Source: Mesorhizobium ventifaucium (GTDB taxonomy: Bacteria > Pseudomonadota > Alphaproteobacteria > Rhizobiales > Rhizobiaceae). Taken from it: a stretch of 64,000 nt of DNA. The DNA lies in NCBI RefSeq assembly GCF_935822925.1, contig NZ_CAKXZS010000015.1, forward strand, positions 1 through 64,000, written 5' to 3'. Below, in pieces: positions 45,962 to 55,643 of the stretch. Position 1 is the first letter of the stretch, and each line of letters starts with the position of its first letter. The notes beneath the pieces were generated by a model that worked only from the letters and a program-made list of their open reading frames with translations, did not search any database and was not told the origin of the DNA. A program made the translations under genes and the position numbers.

Positions 45962-46006
45962 TCGCGGCAAGTCCTAGTGGCAAGTCCTAGTGGCAAGTCC
46001 TCGCGG
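45962..46006. repeat. Tandem 13-bp repeat upstream of the NDUFA12-like gene
   Basis: GTGGCAAGTCCTA occurs twice in tandem, flanked by the variants GCGGCAAGTCCTA and GTGGCAAGTCCTC. Confidence 0.6.
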
Positions 46007-46225
46007 CGACAGCGGCGGCGCCCGTTTCCTGCTTATGGCGTCAGGCCATCGCCAAGGCAAGGGTTTTGCCGCACGAGCCGCCCAAATGGCCGTCGGAAAA
46101 GCGACGCACCGTGGCAAGCCTTTCGCGTCCTGTCGAGGCATGCCTTGCCAAGGCTGCCCCGTCTTTCTAAAGCTCTGCGCGCCGCATGCAGGTACCCAGC
46201 CTGGTTGACGGTTGAGGAGGTAAAG

Positions 46226-47068
46226 ATGACCCCGGATGCATCCGACCCTGAGTTGCGGATAAGTGCCAGCTCCATTCGCCTGCGCAAGGGCGGCGTGCCG
46301 GTCGTCTGCCTCACCGCCTATACCTATCCCGTCGCTCGCCTGCTCGATGATCATGTCGACCTGCTTCTGGTCGGCGACAGCGTCGCCATGGTTCTCCATG
46401 GCCACAAGACCACGCTGGGCGCCTCGCTGGAGATGATGATCGCCCATGGACAAGCGGTGATGCGAGGGTCAGCCAGGGCCTGTGTGGTGGTCGACATGCC
46501 GGCCGGAAGCTACGAGGCAACGCCGCGCCAAGCCGTCGCCTCGGCGCGGCGGGTCGTCGGCGAAACCGGTTGTCAGGCCGTCAAGCTGGAGGGTGGCGTC
46601 ACGGTTGCCCGACAGATTGCGGCGATTGTCGCTGCCGGCATTCCGGTCATGGGGCATATCGGCTTGCAGCCGCAATCGGTGGAAAGCGAGGGGGGCTACA
46701 GGATCAAGGGCCGGACCGAGGAGAATGTGGATGCGCTTTATCGCGACGCCGAAGCGGTCGAAAAGGCCGGCGCGTTTTCGGTAGTCATAGAAGGCACCGT
46801 CGAGACCGTCGCCGCCGACCTCACCCGGCACATTTCCATCCCAACCATCGGCATCGGCGCCAGCGGCGACTGCGACGGCCAGATCCTGGTCATCGACGAC
46901 ATGGTCGGCCTGACCGTCGACCGGGTGCCGAAATTCGTCAAGCAATATGCCAACCTGCGCAGCGTCATATCGCAGGCAGCAGCCAGCTATGCAGCGGAGG
47001 TGCGAAGCCGGACTTTTCCGAGCCCGGACCACGTCTTTTCCGCCACAGCCGACAAGAACAAAGAATGA
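46226..47068 (+). CDS. panB: 3-methyl-2-oxobutanoate hydroxymethyltransferase
   Basis: The first committed enzyme of pantothenate synthesis; it transfers a hydroxymethyl from methylene-THF to ketoisovalerate. The 280-residue TIM barrel shows VCLTAYTYPVARLLDDHVDL, LLVGDSVAMVLHGH (metal Asp), VVDMPAGSY, QAVKLEGG, GHIGLQPQS and the Glu in VVIEGTVE. The ATG at 46226 is preceded by GAGGAGG. The stop overlaps panC by 4 bases, so translation is coupled. Confidence 0.95.
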   Translation: MTPDASDPELRISASSIRLRKGGVPVVCLTAYTYPVARLLDDHVDLLLVGDSVAMVLHGHKTTLGASLEMMIAHGQAVMRGSARACVVVDMPAGSYEATPRQAVASARRVVGETGCQAVKLEGGVTVARQIAAIVAAGIPVMGHIGLQPQSVESEGGYRIKGRTEENVDALYRDAEAVEKAGAFSVVIEGTVETVAADLTRHISIPTIGIGASGDCDGQILVIDDMVGLTVDRVPKFVKQYANLRSVISQAAASYAAEVRSRTFPSPDHVFSATADKNKE

Positions 47069-47916
47069 GCCGGCCTCTCGTCGTCCACAGCGTCGCCGCC
47101 CTTCGCGCGCAAATCCGCGACTGGCGTCGCGAGGGCCTTAGCCTTGCCATGGTGCCGACCATGGGTGCGCTGCATGACGGCCATATCTCGCTGATCAGGA
47201 TCGCGCTGGAAAAGGCCGATCGCTGCGTCGTCTCGATCTTCGTCAACCCAACCCAGTTCGCGCCGAGCGAAGACCTCGACAAATATCCGCGCCAGCTCGG
47301 CCGCGACCTTGATCGGCTGGCCGAGGCCGGCGCACAACTCGCCTTCACCCCTGGTGTGGCGGAGATGTACCCGGCCGGCTTCGCCACCACGATCGCGGTC
47401 GGCGGGCCAGCCGCCGGGCTGGAATCGGATTTCCGGCCGACCTTCTTCGACGGCGTCGCGACGGTCGTGGCAAAGCTTTTCCTGCAGGCATCGCCCGACT
47501 GCGCGGTCTTCGGCGAGAAAGACTACCAGCAGCTTTGCGTCGTCAGGCAACTCTGCCGCGATCTTGATCTGGCGGTGGACATCATCGGCGCGCCAACAAT
47601 ACGCGACGCGCACGGCCTCGCCATGTCGTCCCGCAACGCCTATCTCGGCGATGCCGAGCTCAAGGCGGCGCGCCAGCTCAACGCCATATTGCGCCGGGCG
47701 GCGGCGGCACTTGCGGCAGGCGCGGATGAAGGCAGCGCGACCGCCGAGGCCAGCCGCGCGCTCGTCGAGGCCGGCTTCGACAAAGTCGACTATGTCGCGG
47801 CGCGCGAGAGCCTGACGCTCGCCCCGTGGCGGCGAAACCGCGACGGGCGCCTGCTCGCAGCCGCCTGGCTGGGCAAGACCAGGCTGATCGACAATGTGGA
47901 AGTTCCCTCCGCCTAG
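47065..47916 (+). CDS. panC: Pantoate-beta-alanine ligase
   Basis: Joins pantoate and beta-alanine with ATP to give pantothenate. The 283-residue protein has the HIGH-type motif MVPTMGALHDGHISLI (about 29-44), FVNPTQFAPSEDLDKYPR, CAVFGEKDYQQL, IRDAHGLAMSSRN and the C-terminal half that closes over the site. The start overlaps the panB stop as ATGA. Confidence 0.95.
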   Translation: MSRPLVVHSVAALRAQIRDWRREGLSLAMVPTMGALHDGHISLIRIALEKADRCVVSIFVNPTQFAPSEDLDKYPRQLGRDLDRLAEAGAQLAFTPGVAEMYPAGFATTIAVGGPAAGLESDFRPTFFDGVATVVAKLFLQASPDCAVFGEKDYQQLCVVRQLCRDLDLAVDIIGAPTIRDAHGLAMSSRNAYLGDAELKAARQLNAILRRAAAALAAGADEGSATAEASRALVEAGFDKVDYVAARESLTLAPWRRNRDGRLLAAAWLGKTRLIDNVEVPSA

Positions 47917-47921
47917 GCCAA

Positions 47922-48374
47922 TCAGGCGACCTTGAGGTTCTTCATCGCCTTCTCGTAGACATCTTTGATCGGCTTGGATACGTCTTCTGCGGCTTTCGTC
48001 GCCGCCGCCTGAAACTCTTTGCCCTGCTCGATTGTCTTTTCCACTTGCTGGCGCAAGAAGGCAGTCTGCAGTTCGATGAACTCGGAGGGCGATTTCACGG
48101 CAACCAGGGCTTCGAGGTGAGAAAAACTGGCCTCAACATTTGCGCGCACAGCGGCGATCGTCTTCAGCGACAGTTCATCGCTGGCGGCCTTGGCTGTTTC
48201 AATGGACGATTTGAGGGCCTTCTGGGTCGCCTCGGCGCCGGTCGCAAATTTCGATAAGGCTTCTTTCGACTGCTCGACGCCCTTTTCGGCGACAGCGCGG
48301 AACTGATCGGTTACCTCGGTCGGGACTTCCACGTTCTCGATGACTTCAGCAGTTTTATCAGCGGTCTTGGTCAT
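47922..48374 (-). CDS. Phasin-family protein
   Basis: A 150-residue, almost wholly helical protein (MTKTADKTAEVIENVEVPTE, EKGVEQSKEALSKFATGAEA, EFIELQTAFLRQQVEKTIEQ). Phasins coat polyhydroxyalkanoate granules and help granule number and size. The ATG at 48374 is preferred because AAGGA lies about 9 bases upstream; an ATG 9 bases earlier is possible. TGC-N3-GCA motifs upstream suggest control by a PhaR-type regulator. It converges with panC. Confidence 0.9.
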   Translation of the reverse strand: MTKTADKTAEVIENVEVPTEVTDQFRAVAEKGVEQSKEALSKFATGAEATQKALKSSIETAKAASDELSLKTIAAVRANVEASFSHLEALVAVKSPSEFIELQTAFLRQQVEKTIEQGKEFQAAATKAAEDVSKPIKDVYEKAMKNLKVA

Positions 48375-48822
48375 AGTTTCCATCCTTTGCGGCGGGCGAC
48401 CTTTGTAAAAAAGCCGTCTCGTTCATCTAGGACCCTGACGTTACGGTATCTGCATTGCATTGCAACATTTTTGTGCGTCGCACCATGCTTTTTTGCCGCA
48501 GCGTTAGCCACTGGTGAATTCATGCCTGCGAGCATCTTTGCGCACCCCAGCCGAGAAAGAAATTCAGGCAAGAATTGCAGAACAGTGGCCCCGCCTCAAA
48601 CACGCCTGCCCGATACAATGGTTCGCCCCGACGATGTGGAGGACTTGGCCTCTGCCACGGCGGAATATCGGGTGTGACACCGTCCCTCGGATTTCTGGCA
48701 CAAGATGCATGGCTGATTGCCAAAATCCGGAGAACCGAGCCGATTCCGTTACAATTCGGCCAAAATCATGATGCGGTGCTGCGCGCTCCAGGAGCGCAGC
48801 ATCATTGCTCGGCTGGAAGGAC
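48375..48822. other. Spacer between phasin and glycosyltransferase genes
   Basis: About 450 bases holding the phasin promoter with its TGC-N3-GCA motifs. The rest shows no gene-like frame, RNA or strong hairpin. Confidence 0.5.
48451..48482. promoter_or_regulatory. TGC-N3-GCA motifs upstream of the phasin gene
   Basis: Two overlapping TGCATTGCA copies (48451-48459 and 48456-48464) and one TGCGTCGCA (48474-48482) lie about 75-110 bases before the phasin start. This dyad matches what is described for PhaR-type repressors of PHA genes in alphaproteobacteria. Binding is inferred. Confidence 0.5.
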
Positions 48823-50265
48823 ATGCTCGGCTTGAACGACAATGATTTCTGGCGCGGATCCCCAATCTTGAACCCGGCACAAGTCGAGCGGCTGCTCCCC
48901 TATCTGTTCCTGCTTGCGTTGATCTGCATCGCGCTCGGCTTTCGGCCGCTCCTGCCTGTCGATGAAACGCGATATCTCAGCGTCACCTGGGAGATGTATC
49001 TGAGCGGCCAGATCTTCGTTCCGACGATGAATTTCGCGCCCTATCTGCAAAAGCCGCCGCTGCTGTTCTGGCTTATCGACCTGGCCTGGGGCATTTTCGG
49101 CGCAAGCCGGGTTGCCGCGATGCTCGTCATCATCGTCGCCTCGTCACTCGTCATCTGGCTGACGACGCGTCTGGCTAAAACCCTCTTTCCCGGGCGCGAC
49201 GACATCGCAAGCCGTATCCCCTGGCTCGTCGCCGGCAGCACCGTCTTCGTGATTTATTCGACGCTGATCCTGTTCGACATGCTGCTGACGGTCTTCGTGC
49301 TCGCCGCGCTTTTGTCGTTGCTTGCCTTTGCCAGGAGCGGCAACCGTTGGCACGCCGTGCTGGCGGGCCTGTTCATCGGACTGGGTGTCTTGACGAAAGG
49401 TCCGGTGGTGCTGATCCATGTCGGCGCGCCAATCCTGCTCTATCCGTTCTGGCGCGATCGGCAGGCCGGGCTGACGACCCCGACATTCCTCGCCGGGGCA
49501 GGTCTGGCAATTCTCGCTGCATTGATCCCGGTGGCGATCTGGCTGGTGCCGGCGACCATCCAGACGAAAGGCAACTTCGTCTATGACCTTGTCTGGAACC
49601 AGTCGGCAGGGCGTGTCACCGGCAACCTGCACAACTCCCATGGCCGGCCGTTCTATTTCTATATCGTGCTGCTGCCGATCATGCTCATGCCGTGGATCTT
49701 CATACCCGAAGTGCGGCGGCTGAAGCTGGGCGCCCGGATACGTGGCCTGATCGACACGAGATCGCCGGACCTGCGGGCGCTGCGCCTGCTGTCGTTCTCG
49801 TTCGTCGCGGTTTTATTGGTTTTCAGCGCCATATCTGGCAAGCAGCCTCACTATGTGGTGCCGATGTTGCCGTTTGCGACCATCCTGTTTGGGTATTTCA
49901 TGGCGGAGATTCCCCTCGCGAAGCTCAGAAACTCGGCTTTCGTCCTGCTCGCCATTTTCGGCATCGGTCATGCCGCGGCATCAGCGACCGCTTTCAAACG
50001 CGAAGATCTCATGCCGCTGGCCAACTTCATCGACGAGCGAAAGAATGCGGACTGGGCTATCGCCTTCGACTATCAGGACGAGGTCGGCTTTCTTGCCCGG
50101 CTGCAGAAGCCGCTCGAAAGAACAGACAATCCCGAGGAATGGCTTCGCTCCCATCCTGTCGGCTATGTCATCGACAAATCCAAGGACGCCGGGATTTCAG
50201 AGCAAATCGCTTTCCGCCTTCACGTCGAGCGCGGCTATCTTGTCGTCCTCAAAAGCCAGCATTGA
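48823..50265 (+). CDS. ArnT-like GT39/83-family glycosyltransferase
   Basis: A 480-residue integral membrane protein with about eleven spans, of the polyprenyl-phosphate-sugar glycosyltransferase family that includes ArnT. The first periplasmic loop has the catalytic acidic residue context LLPVDETRYLSVTWEMYLSG, then NFAPYLQKPPLLFWLIDLAW. The later GVLTKGPVVLIHVGAPILLY is also typical. It probably modifies lipid A or another envelope glycan with a lipid-linked sugar. GGAAGG lies just before the ATG. The donor and acceptor are unknown. Confidence 0.88.
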   Translation: MLGLNDNDFWRGSPILNPAQVERLLPYLFLLALICIALGFRPLLPVDETRYLSVTWEMYLSGQIFVPTMNFAPYLQKPPLLFWLIDLAWGIFGASRVAAMLVIIVASSLVIWLTTRLAKTLFPGRDDIASRIPWLVAGSTVFVIYSTLILFDMLLTVFVLAALLSLLAFARSGNRWHAVLAGLFIGLGVLTKGPVVLIHVGAPILLYPFWRDRQAGLTTPTFLAGAGLAILAALIPVAIWLVPATIQTKGNFVYDLVWNQSAGRVTGNLHNSHGRPFYFYIVLLPIMLMPWIFIPEVRRLKLGARIRGLIDTRSPDLRALRLLSFSFVAVLLVFSAISGKQPHYVVPMLPFATILFGYFMAEIPLAKLRNSAFVLLAIFGIGHAAASATAFKREDLMPLANFIDERKNADWAIAFDYQDEVGFLARLQKPLERTDNPEEWLRSHPVGYVIDKSKDAGISEQIAFRLHVERGYLVVLKSQH

Positions 50266-50339
50266 CGTCATGGCTACCCGCAGCCGACCGGCGTAGCCCG
50301 TAAAGCGCTGCTGACCTCGACGTGGCCGGGCAGTCAGAT

Positions 50340-50828
50340 CTATCCGATCGCCTTTTCCAAAATCAGCGCCGGCAGCCCTGAGCCACCGCCACAGTCGGCG
50401 GTGTTCCCGGCGGGCAAAAACCCTTTCGAGCGGTAGAAGGCGACGGCCGGAGCGTTTGCCTCTTCCACTTCGACACGCAGCGTCAGCGCCTCCGGAAAGC
50501 TGGCCTCGACCTCTTCCAGCAGCGAATGGCCTATCCCTTGCCTCTGTAAGTTCGGATGCACGTAGAGCTGGTTCAGCATGACGATCTTCGCATCCGTAGT
50601 GGCTGCGGCGAAAGCCATGCCGCCGATGCGCTTGCCGTCGTCTGCGACCAGGAATTCGGAGTTCGGCCGTGTCAGCCGCGCCTTGAGCGAAGCGATCGAA
50701 TGCCACTCATTTGTCATCTCGGTGACTTTGGCAGCACCATAGATGGCGTCATAGGTGGCATGCCACGTTTCGACCAGCAGCGCCCGGATGGCAACCAGAT
50801 CGCGTTCGCTGGCAGTGCGGACGAACAT
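50340..50828 (-). CDS. GNAT-family N-acetyltransferase
   Basis: A 162-residue acetyltransferase. The acetyl-CoA pocket is in QLYVHPNLQRQGIGHSLLEE (about 91-110), with the N-terminal VRTASERDLVAIRALLVETW and the C-terminal APAVAFYRSKGFLPAGNT typical of GNATs. Substrate unknown. It is convergent with the glycosyltransferase gene. Confidence 0.88.
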   Translation of the reverse strand: MFVRTASERDLVAIRALLVETWHATYDAIYGAAKVTEMTNEWHSIASLKARLTRPNSEFLVADDGKRIGGMAFAAATTDAKIVMLNQLYVHPNLQRQGIGHSLLEEVEASFPEALTLRVEVEEANAPAVAFYRSKGFLPAGNTADCGGGSGLPALILEKAIG

Positions 50829-50852
50829 CGGTTTTCTCGCTGACGGCTCGCC

Positions 50853-51548
50853 TTATGCTTCGACAGGCTTGCGTTTGAGTTCGATCACGGCAAGCAGCAC
50901 GACCCAAATGAGGAGCACCAGGCTGCCCGGGATGTTGGCCGCCATGGCGATATCGGAGAAACCGGTTGCCGCCGTGGCGACGCCGCCAATCAAGACGCCA
51001 ACGGCCCCCGCGCTGCCGAGCAACGACATCCAGACTGGACAGTGCTTCGCCTGCTGCAACGCGATGTTGGCGAGCAGGACGGTCAGGCCGAGCAGCACGG
51101 CGCTCACCGCGGCAAAGCCGATTTCGATCTGCCGCACCGCAAAGGTAGCGTTGAACAGCGATGCCTTTGCGGCATCGTCGGCCACGGCCCATGCGTCGAC
51201 CATGGCCTTCAGCGCGATGCCGTCGACTGCCTGCAAAGCCGCCGCAGCCGCAAGCGACGCCGCGCCAAATACAATGGTGAGCAGAGCAAAATCCCGCGCC
51301 GGACCGTCGAACAGACGGCCAATGATCAACAGCATGCCGGCGACCATCGCCACGACACCGGCAAGTTGAGCCATGTGACTAAAAAGCCAATTGTGATCGG
51401 CGGAATACTCACCGAAGGCGCGAAGCGCATCATTCGGGTCCTCATGCATCGGATGCAGCAGCGTGCCGACGAAAAGCAGCACGGCACCTGCGACCAGCAG
51501 CGCCGACGAGACGCCTGCCTGATTGCGCGGCCGTGGTCTTGCGTTCAT
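50853..51548 (-). CDS. Multi-span membrane protein of unknown function
   Basis: A 231-residue protein with about seven membrane segments (ALLVAGAVLLFVGTLLHPMH, LAGVVAMVAGMLLIIGRLFD, AAVSAVLLGLTVLLANIALQ and others). The His-containing loop HPMHEDPNDALRAF between the first two spans could be functional. I do not recognise the family. It ends 24 bases from GNAT and starts 4 bases from the gatB stop; all three are on one strand. Confidence 0.75.
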   Translation of the reverse strand: MNARPRPRNQAGVSSALLVAGAVLLFVGTLLHPMHEDPNDALRAFGEYSADHNWLFSHMAQLAGVVAMVAGMLLIIGRLFDGPARDFALLTIVFGAASLAAAAALQAVDGIALKAMVDAWAVADDAAKASLFNATFAVRQIEIGFAAVSAVLLGLTVLLANIALQQAKHCPVWMSLLGSAGAVGVLIGGVATAATGFSDIAMAANIPGSLVLLIWVVLLAVIELKRKPVEA

Positions 51549-51552
51549 TGCG

Positions 51553-53052
51553 CTATTCGATCCCGAGCTTGGCCTTGACGAGGTCGTTGACCGCTTGCGG
51601 GTTGGCCTTGCCGCCTGTCGCCTTCATCACCTGGCCGACGAACCAGCCGGCCATGCTCGGCTTGGCGCGCGCCTGCTCGACCTTATCGGGATTGGCTGAT
51701 ATCACCTCATCGACCGCCTTTTCGATGGCACCGGTGTCGGTGACCTGTTTCATGCCGCGGCTTTCGACCAGCTGGCGCGGATCGCCGCCTTCGTTCCAGA
51801 CGATCTCGAACAGATCCTTGGCGATCTTGCCGGAGATGATGCCCTCCTTGATCAGGTCGATGACCGCGCCGAGCTGATCGGGCGAAACCGGAGCGTTTTC
51901 AATGCCCTTGCCGGCTCTGTTCAATGCACCGAGCAGATCGTTGATGACCCAATTGGCGGCGAGCTTGCCGTCGCGACCAGCGGCCACCTTCTCGAAATAG
52001 TCGGCGACCGCCTTTTCCGACACCAGGATCGAGGCGTCGTAGGTCGACAGGCCGAGCGAGGAGATCAGCCGCGCCTTCTTGGCGTCGGGCAGTTCAGGCA
52101 GATCCTTTGCCAGCGCATCGACATAGGCCTGGTCGAATTCCAGCGGCAGAAGGTCGGGATCCGGGAAATAGCGGTAGTCGTGCGCTTCTTCCTTGGACCG
52201 CATCGAGCGCGTCTCGCCCTTGTTGGGGTCGAACAGCCGCGTTTCCTGGTCAATCTTGCCGCCGTCCTCGAGGATGGCGATCTGGCGGCGCGCCTCGTAG
52301 TCGATAGCCTGGCCGATGAAGCGGATCGAGTTGACGTTCTTGATCTCGCAGCGCGTGCCGAATTCGCCGCCGGGCCTGCGCACCGAGACGTTGACATCGG
52401 CACGCAGCGAGCCTTCGTCCATATTGCCGTCGCAAGTGCCGAGATAGCGCACGATGGTGCGCAGCTTGGTGACATAGGCCTTTGCCTCATCGGCGGAGCG
52501 CATGTCGGGCTTGGAGACGATCTCCATCAGCGCCACGCCGGAGCGGTTGAGATCGACATAGGACATCGTCGCATGCTGGTCGTGCATCGACTTGCCGGCA
52601 TCCTGCTCCAGATGCAGCCGCTCGATGCCGACCTCGATGTCCTCGAACTCGCCCTGCCGGTCCGGGCCGACAGAGACGATCACCTTGCCCTCGCCGACGA
52701 TCGGCTGCTTGAACTGCGAGATCTGGTAGCCCTGCGGCAAATCGGGATAAAAATAATTTTTGCGGTCGAAGACCGACTTGTGGTTGATCTCGGCTTTCAG
52801 TCCGAGGCCGGTGCGGATCGCCTGCTTGACGCATTCCTCGTTGATGACCGGCAGCATGCCCGGCATCGCCGCATCGACGAGGCTGACATTTGCGTTTGGC
52901 GGCGCGCCGAAAGCCGTCGAGGCGCCGGAGAACAGTTTTGCTTGCGAGGTCACCTGCGCATGGACCTCGAGGCCGATGATGATCTCCCAATCGCCGGTGG
53001 CGCCTGATATCAGGCGCTTGGCGTCGGGCGTGCGGGTGTCGATGAGGGTCAT
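51553..53052 (-). CDS. gatB: Aspartyl/glutamyl-tRNA amidotransferase subunit B
   Basis: The 499-residue kinase/transferase subunit of GatCAB, which turns Glu-tRNA(Gln) and Asp-tRNA(Asn) into Gln-tRNA and Asn-tRNA. The cradle domain starts [20 protein letters not shown] and has the metal and substrate residues in [18 protein letters not shown] and the family motif [20 protein letters not shown]; the tail is a helical YqeY-like domain ([20 protein letters not shown]). The ATG at 53052 gives the normal rhizobial start; a GTG 33 bases earlier is possible. A 15-bp perfect inverted repeat lies immediately upstream. Confidence 0.95.
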   Translation of the reverse strand: MTLIDTRTPDAKRLISGATGDWEIIIGLEVHAQVTSQAKLFSGASTAFGAPPNANVSLVDAAMPGMLPVINEECVKQAIRTGLGLKAEINHKSVFDRKNYFYPDLPQGYQISQFKQPIVGEGKVIVSVGPDRQGEFEDIEVGIERLHLEQDAGKSMHDQHATMSYVDLNRSGVALMEIVSKPDMRSADEAKAYVTKLRTIVRYLGTCDGNMDEGSLRADVNVSVRRPGGEFGTRCEIKNVNSIRFIGQAIDYEARRQIAILEDGGKIDQETRLFDPNKGETRSMRSKEEAHDYRYFPDPDLLPLEFDQAYVDALAKDLPELPDAKKARLISSLGLSTYDASILVSEKAVADYFEKVAAGRDGKLAANWVINDLLGALNRAGKGIENAPVSPDQLGAVIDLIKEGIISGKIAKDLFEIVWNEGGDPRQLVESRGMKQVTDTGAIEKAVDEVISANPDKVEQARAKPSMAGWFVGQVMKATGGKANPQAVNDLVKAKLGIE

Positions 53053-53071
53053 AATGGCCTGCGAGTTATCG

Positions 53072-53107
53072 GTGACGGAATTCACGTCAAGGCGTGAATT
53101 CCGTCAC
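53072..53107. promoter_or_regulatory. Perfect 15-bp inverted repeat before gatB
   Basis: GTGACGGAATTCACG and CGTGAATTCCGTCAC flank a 6-base spacer (TCAAGG). The repeat starts 19 bases upstream of the gatB ATG. No T-run follows in either direction, so it is more likely an operator or a structured leader than a terminator. Confidence 0.7.
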
Positions 53108-53214
53108 GTCGGACGTGAAAGTCACTCGCTAGTGCAAACCACAAAAAGAGACAAGCGCAAAGCCGAAGCTGGCGCTTTCATATCAAATCGCCAGCCGGCC
53201 GAAGAAACAAGTTG

Positions 53215-53646
53215 TCAGGCCGTCGCTATATAGGCCCTGATCTCCGCTGCCTCGCGCTCGACATCCTCGATGCGCCGTTTGACCACGTCGCCTATCGATA
53301 CGATGCCGTCGAGCAGGCCGTCCTTTTCCACAGGCAGATGGCGGAAACGGCCACTGGTCATGATCTCCATGACCTCGTTGACGGTGTGGTTCTCATTGCA
53401 GATCTTCACCTTGGGCGTCATCGCCGAACGGACCGCGATATCCAATGCTGCGGCCCCTTCCCTGGCGAGGACCCGCACGACGTCGCGCTCGGAAAGAATG
53501 CCGACGATCTTGTGATCGCCATTGGTGATGACCAGCGCACCGATCCTGTGCTCGGCCAGGATACGAATGGCCTCGCTCAGCTTTTCGTTCGGCCCGAGCG
53601 TCAACACGTCGTGGCCTTTCTGCTCGAGAATTGCCTTAACAGTCAT
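53215..53646 (-). CDS. Tandem CBS-domain protein
   Basis: A 143-residue protein made of two CBS domains: VLTLGPNEKLSEAIRILAEH...GILSERDVVRVLA and KICNENHTVNEVMEIMTSGR...GIVSIGDVVKRRI. CBS pairs bind adenine nucleotides or NAD and act as energy sensors. GAGGAGG precedes the ATG at 53646. Free-standing CBS-pair proteins like this one are common in rhizobia; the partner is unknown. Confidence 0.92.
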   Translation of the reverse strand: MTVKAILEQKGHDVLTLGPNEKLSEAIRILAEHRIGALVITNGDHKIVGILSERDVVRVLAREGAAALDIAVRSAMTPKVKICNENHTVNEVMEIMTSGRFRHLPVEKDGLLDGIVSIGDVVKRRIEDVEREAAEIRAYIATA

Positions 53647-53758
53647 GGCGTCCTCCTCAGTTTTACTTGCCGGTTCCTGCCCTGACCGGCTTTTCCTAGT
53701 GCCAGACATCGTGCGCCGCGATCGATTGGTTTTCAAGTGCGGCGCCTTAATGCGCATC

Positions 53759-53826
53759 GCATGTCGTTGTCGCAAACCGCGGCGCAGCCTCGGTTCAAAA
53801 CCGAGGGCATGCTTTTGGGCGACATA
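53759..53826. repeat. Dispersed palindromic repeat (copy B)
   Basis: Begins GCATGTCG and ends CGACATAC with an internal hairpin CCTCGGTT-CAAA-ACCGAGG. It is a relative of the repeats at 26463 and 62471 and abuts the end of the rhomboid gene. Confidence 0.65.
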
Positions 53827-53828
53827 CT

Positions 53829-54583
53829 TCAGGCCCTGAACTCATCCGCCTGCTGCCGCCGATCGAAAGCCCGCAGGCCGAAGAAACCGGCGACGAAACC
53901 GCCAATATGGGCCTCCCAGGCGATCTGGCTGTCGATGCCGGGCGCGAAGGCAACGAGGCCGGTGGCGAGATTGATCACCATCCAGATGACAAGAAAAGTC
54001 ACAACGCCGCGCGAGCGGAACACTGCCGCCATCGGCAGCGGCGCGCCGGCGAAGGCGGCCTTGCCGGACGAGCGGTCGATGCGGAAGCCGAAGCGGGCGG
54101 CGGCCCCCATCATGCCGGAAATCGCCCCCGATGCGCCGACCAGCGGCGTCTGGCCGAGCGGATGCACCGCCCAGAACAGCAGTACCGCCGCCAGCCCCGT
54201 CGCCCCGAAGAACTGAAACGAAGCGCGCCGAAGCGGTTCGCCAGCGGTGAGCCGAAAGCCGCCAGCCACACCATGTTGATGGCTAGATGTGCAAAGCCAC
54301 CATGCAGGAAGGCATAGGTGAATGGGCTCGAAAACGCGTAGAAATCGAGGTCGAAGCGACCGGAATAGCGGATCGGAATGAAGGCGGTCCGGATCAGCAG
54401 GGAGAAATCCTGGTCGTCGGTGAGCCAGTAGAACCGGATCAGGTGAACGACGACGCAGATGCCGATCACCGCCAGCACAACGGGCGGCATGTTGAACACC
54501 GGCTCGCGGCGCGGCTCCGGCTCGCGGTCGACAGGTCCGCCCTCGCCCTGTTCGATTTCCGAGGGGCTTGCTGGTTCGCTCAT
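53829..54583 (-). pseudogene. Rhomboid-family intramembrane serine protease, frameshifted
   Basis: The N-terminal frame (from 54583) has a polar tail, a span PPVVLAVIGICVVVHLI and the motif LHGGFAHLAINMVWLAAFGS, then loses sense after FGALRF. The other frame continues QFFGATGLAAVLLFWAVHPL, the catalytic serine motif LVGASGAISGMMGAA, and the catalytic histidine region EAHIGGFVAGFFGLRAFD. Adding one base at the AAA run 54216-54218 joins them into a normal protein of about 252 residues. Both catalytic motifs are intact, so a sequence error is quite possible. Confidence 0.88.
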
Positions 54584-55004
54584 ATGGCTCGCACTCAGTC
54601 GCTGGATTCGACTTCGCGAGCATGTAGATCACGGTCACCCGATTCACAAAGGGGCGAATCGCCCCACGCAAATCAAAATGGCGCGAATCAAAATTGGCGC
54701 GAATCAAAAAGAAGCCGTCCAAGGTTGCCCTTGAACGGCTGGTCGAGCCCCCGTGCTCCCCAAAACTCTTGACTGAAATGCTGCCGATCGCTGCGAAACG
54801 ACCGCTTCTGGAGTGGTTTTAACGTGCCACGGGCCTGGGCGGAGCGCAACGTAAACCACTTGTTAACCTTAACGGCCCCGACCCGTGAACAAGTGTTAAC
54901 GATGCTGGCACGCATCCTGCTCCGCAACGCATGTAGGTCCTCGGAGGGCGCCCTTCTGTTCACCGATGGGACATCAGACGACAGATTGCGCGGAGCAGCA
55001 TAGC
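54584..55004. other. Spacer between rhomboid and PAS genes
   Basis: About 420 bases. It holds two to three copies of TGGCGCGAATCAAAA (about 54679-54710) and a CACTTGTT/AACAAGTG inverted repeat at 54857-54895 with GTTAAC next to both arms, likely part of the PAS-gene promoter. No gene seen. Confidence 0.55.
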
Positions 55005-55643
55005 ATGAACCAGAACGGATCGATCACGCTGTTCCATTATTGGAACCGGCTGCGTGACGGGCGCCCTGCCCCGAAGCGTTCGGAAGTCGAGCCAGCCGAC
55101 ATCAAGTCGCTGCTGGCCGACACATTCATCCTGGAAAAGGATACGCGCGGCGAAGCGGTATTCCGGCTCGCCGGCACCAGGCTTTGCGCGGTCTATGGCC
55201 GTGAACTCAAGGGGTTTTCCTTTCCCTCGCTGTGGCGCGAGAAGGACCAGCGGCTTATCTCGAAACTGATCCACGGCGTCTTCGATCAGAAATCCGTAGT
55301 GCTCATCACCTATGAAGGTTTCAGCCGCACCGACCGTTCCAGCAAGTTCGAGCTGCTCGCCCTGCCGCTCGACGGCGGCGTCGAAAATCCGCGCTGCCTT
55401 GGCGTGATAAGCGCCGCTGAAAAACCCTTCTGGCTGGGCGCGGATCCGATCGCCGACTCCCTGATCGATTCGATCCGTGTCGTCGATCCGGACAAGGAAC
55501 CGATATTCCTCAAGAACCGGCCGGCCATCGACGTTCCCTCGCTTGTCCCGTCGGAACTCGATCCGCCCCAGACGATTTCGGCGCTCGGCCAGGCGCGCCG
55601 CATCCGTCATCTGGTCGTATTCGACGGCGGGCGCGGGGAATAA
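55005..55643 (+). CDS. PAS-domain protein (PAS_5 type)
   Basis: A 212-residue protein with a PAS-like fold: LFHYWNRLRDGRPAPKRSEV, DIKSLLADTFILEKDTRGEA, VFRLAGTRLCAVYGRELKGF and LLALPLDGG. The PAS_5 (DUF1488-unrelated) family is common in Rhizobiales and Caulobacterales, often with the ending ARRIRHLVVFDGGRG. There is no output domain, so it probably acts through a partner. The ATG at 55005 is chosen over the 39-base longer start for its position after an A-rich stretch. Confidence 0.85.
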   Translation: MNQNGSITLFHYWNRLRDGRPAPKRSEVEPADIKSLLADTFILEKDTRGEAVFRLAGTRLCAVYGRELKGFSFPSLWREKDQRLISKLIHGVFDQKSVVLITYEGFSRTDRSSKFELLALPLDGGVENPRCLGVISAAEKPFWLGADPIADSLIDSIRVVDPDKEPIFLKNRPAIDVPSLVPSELDPPQTISALGQARRIRHLVVFDGGRGE

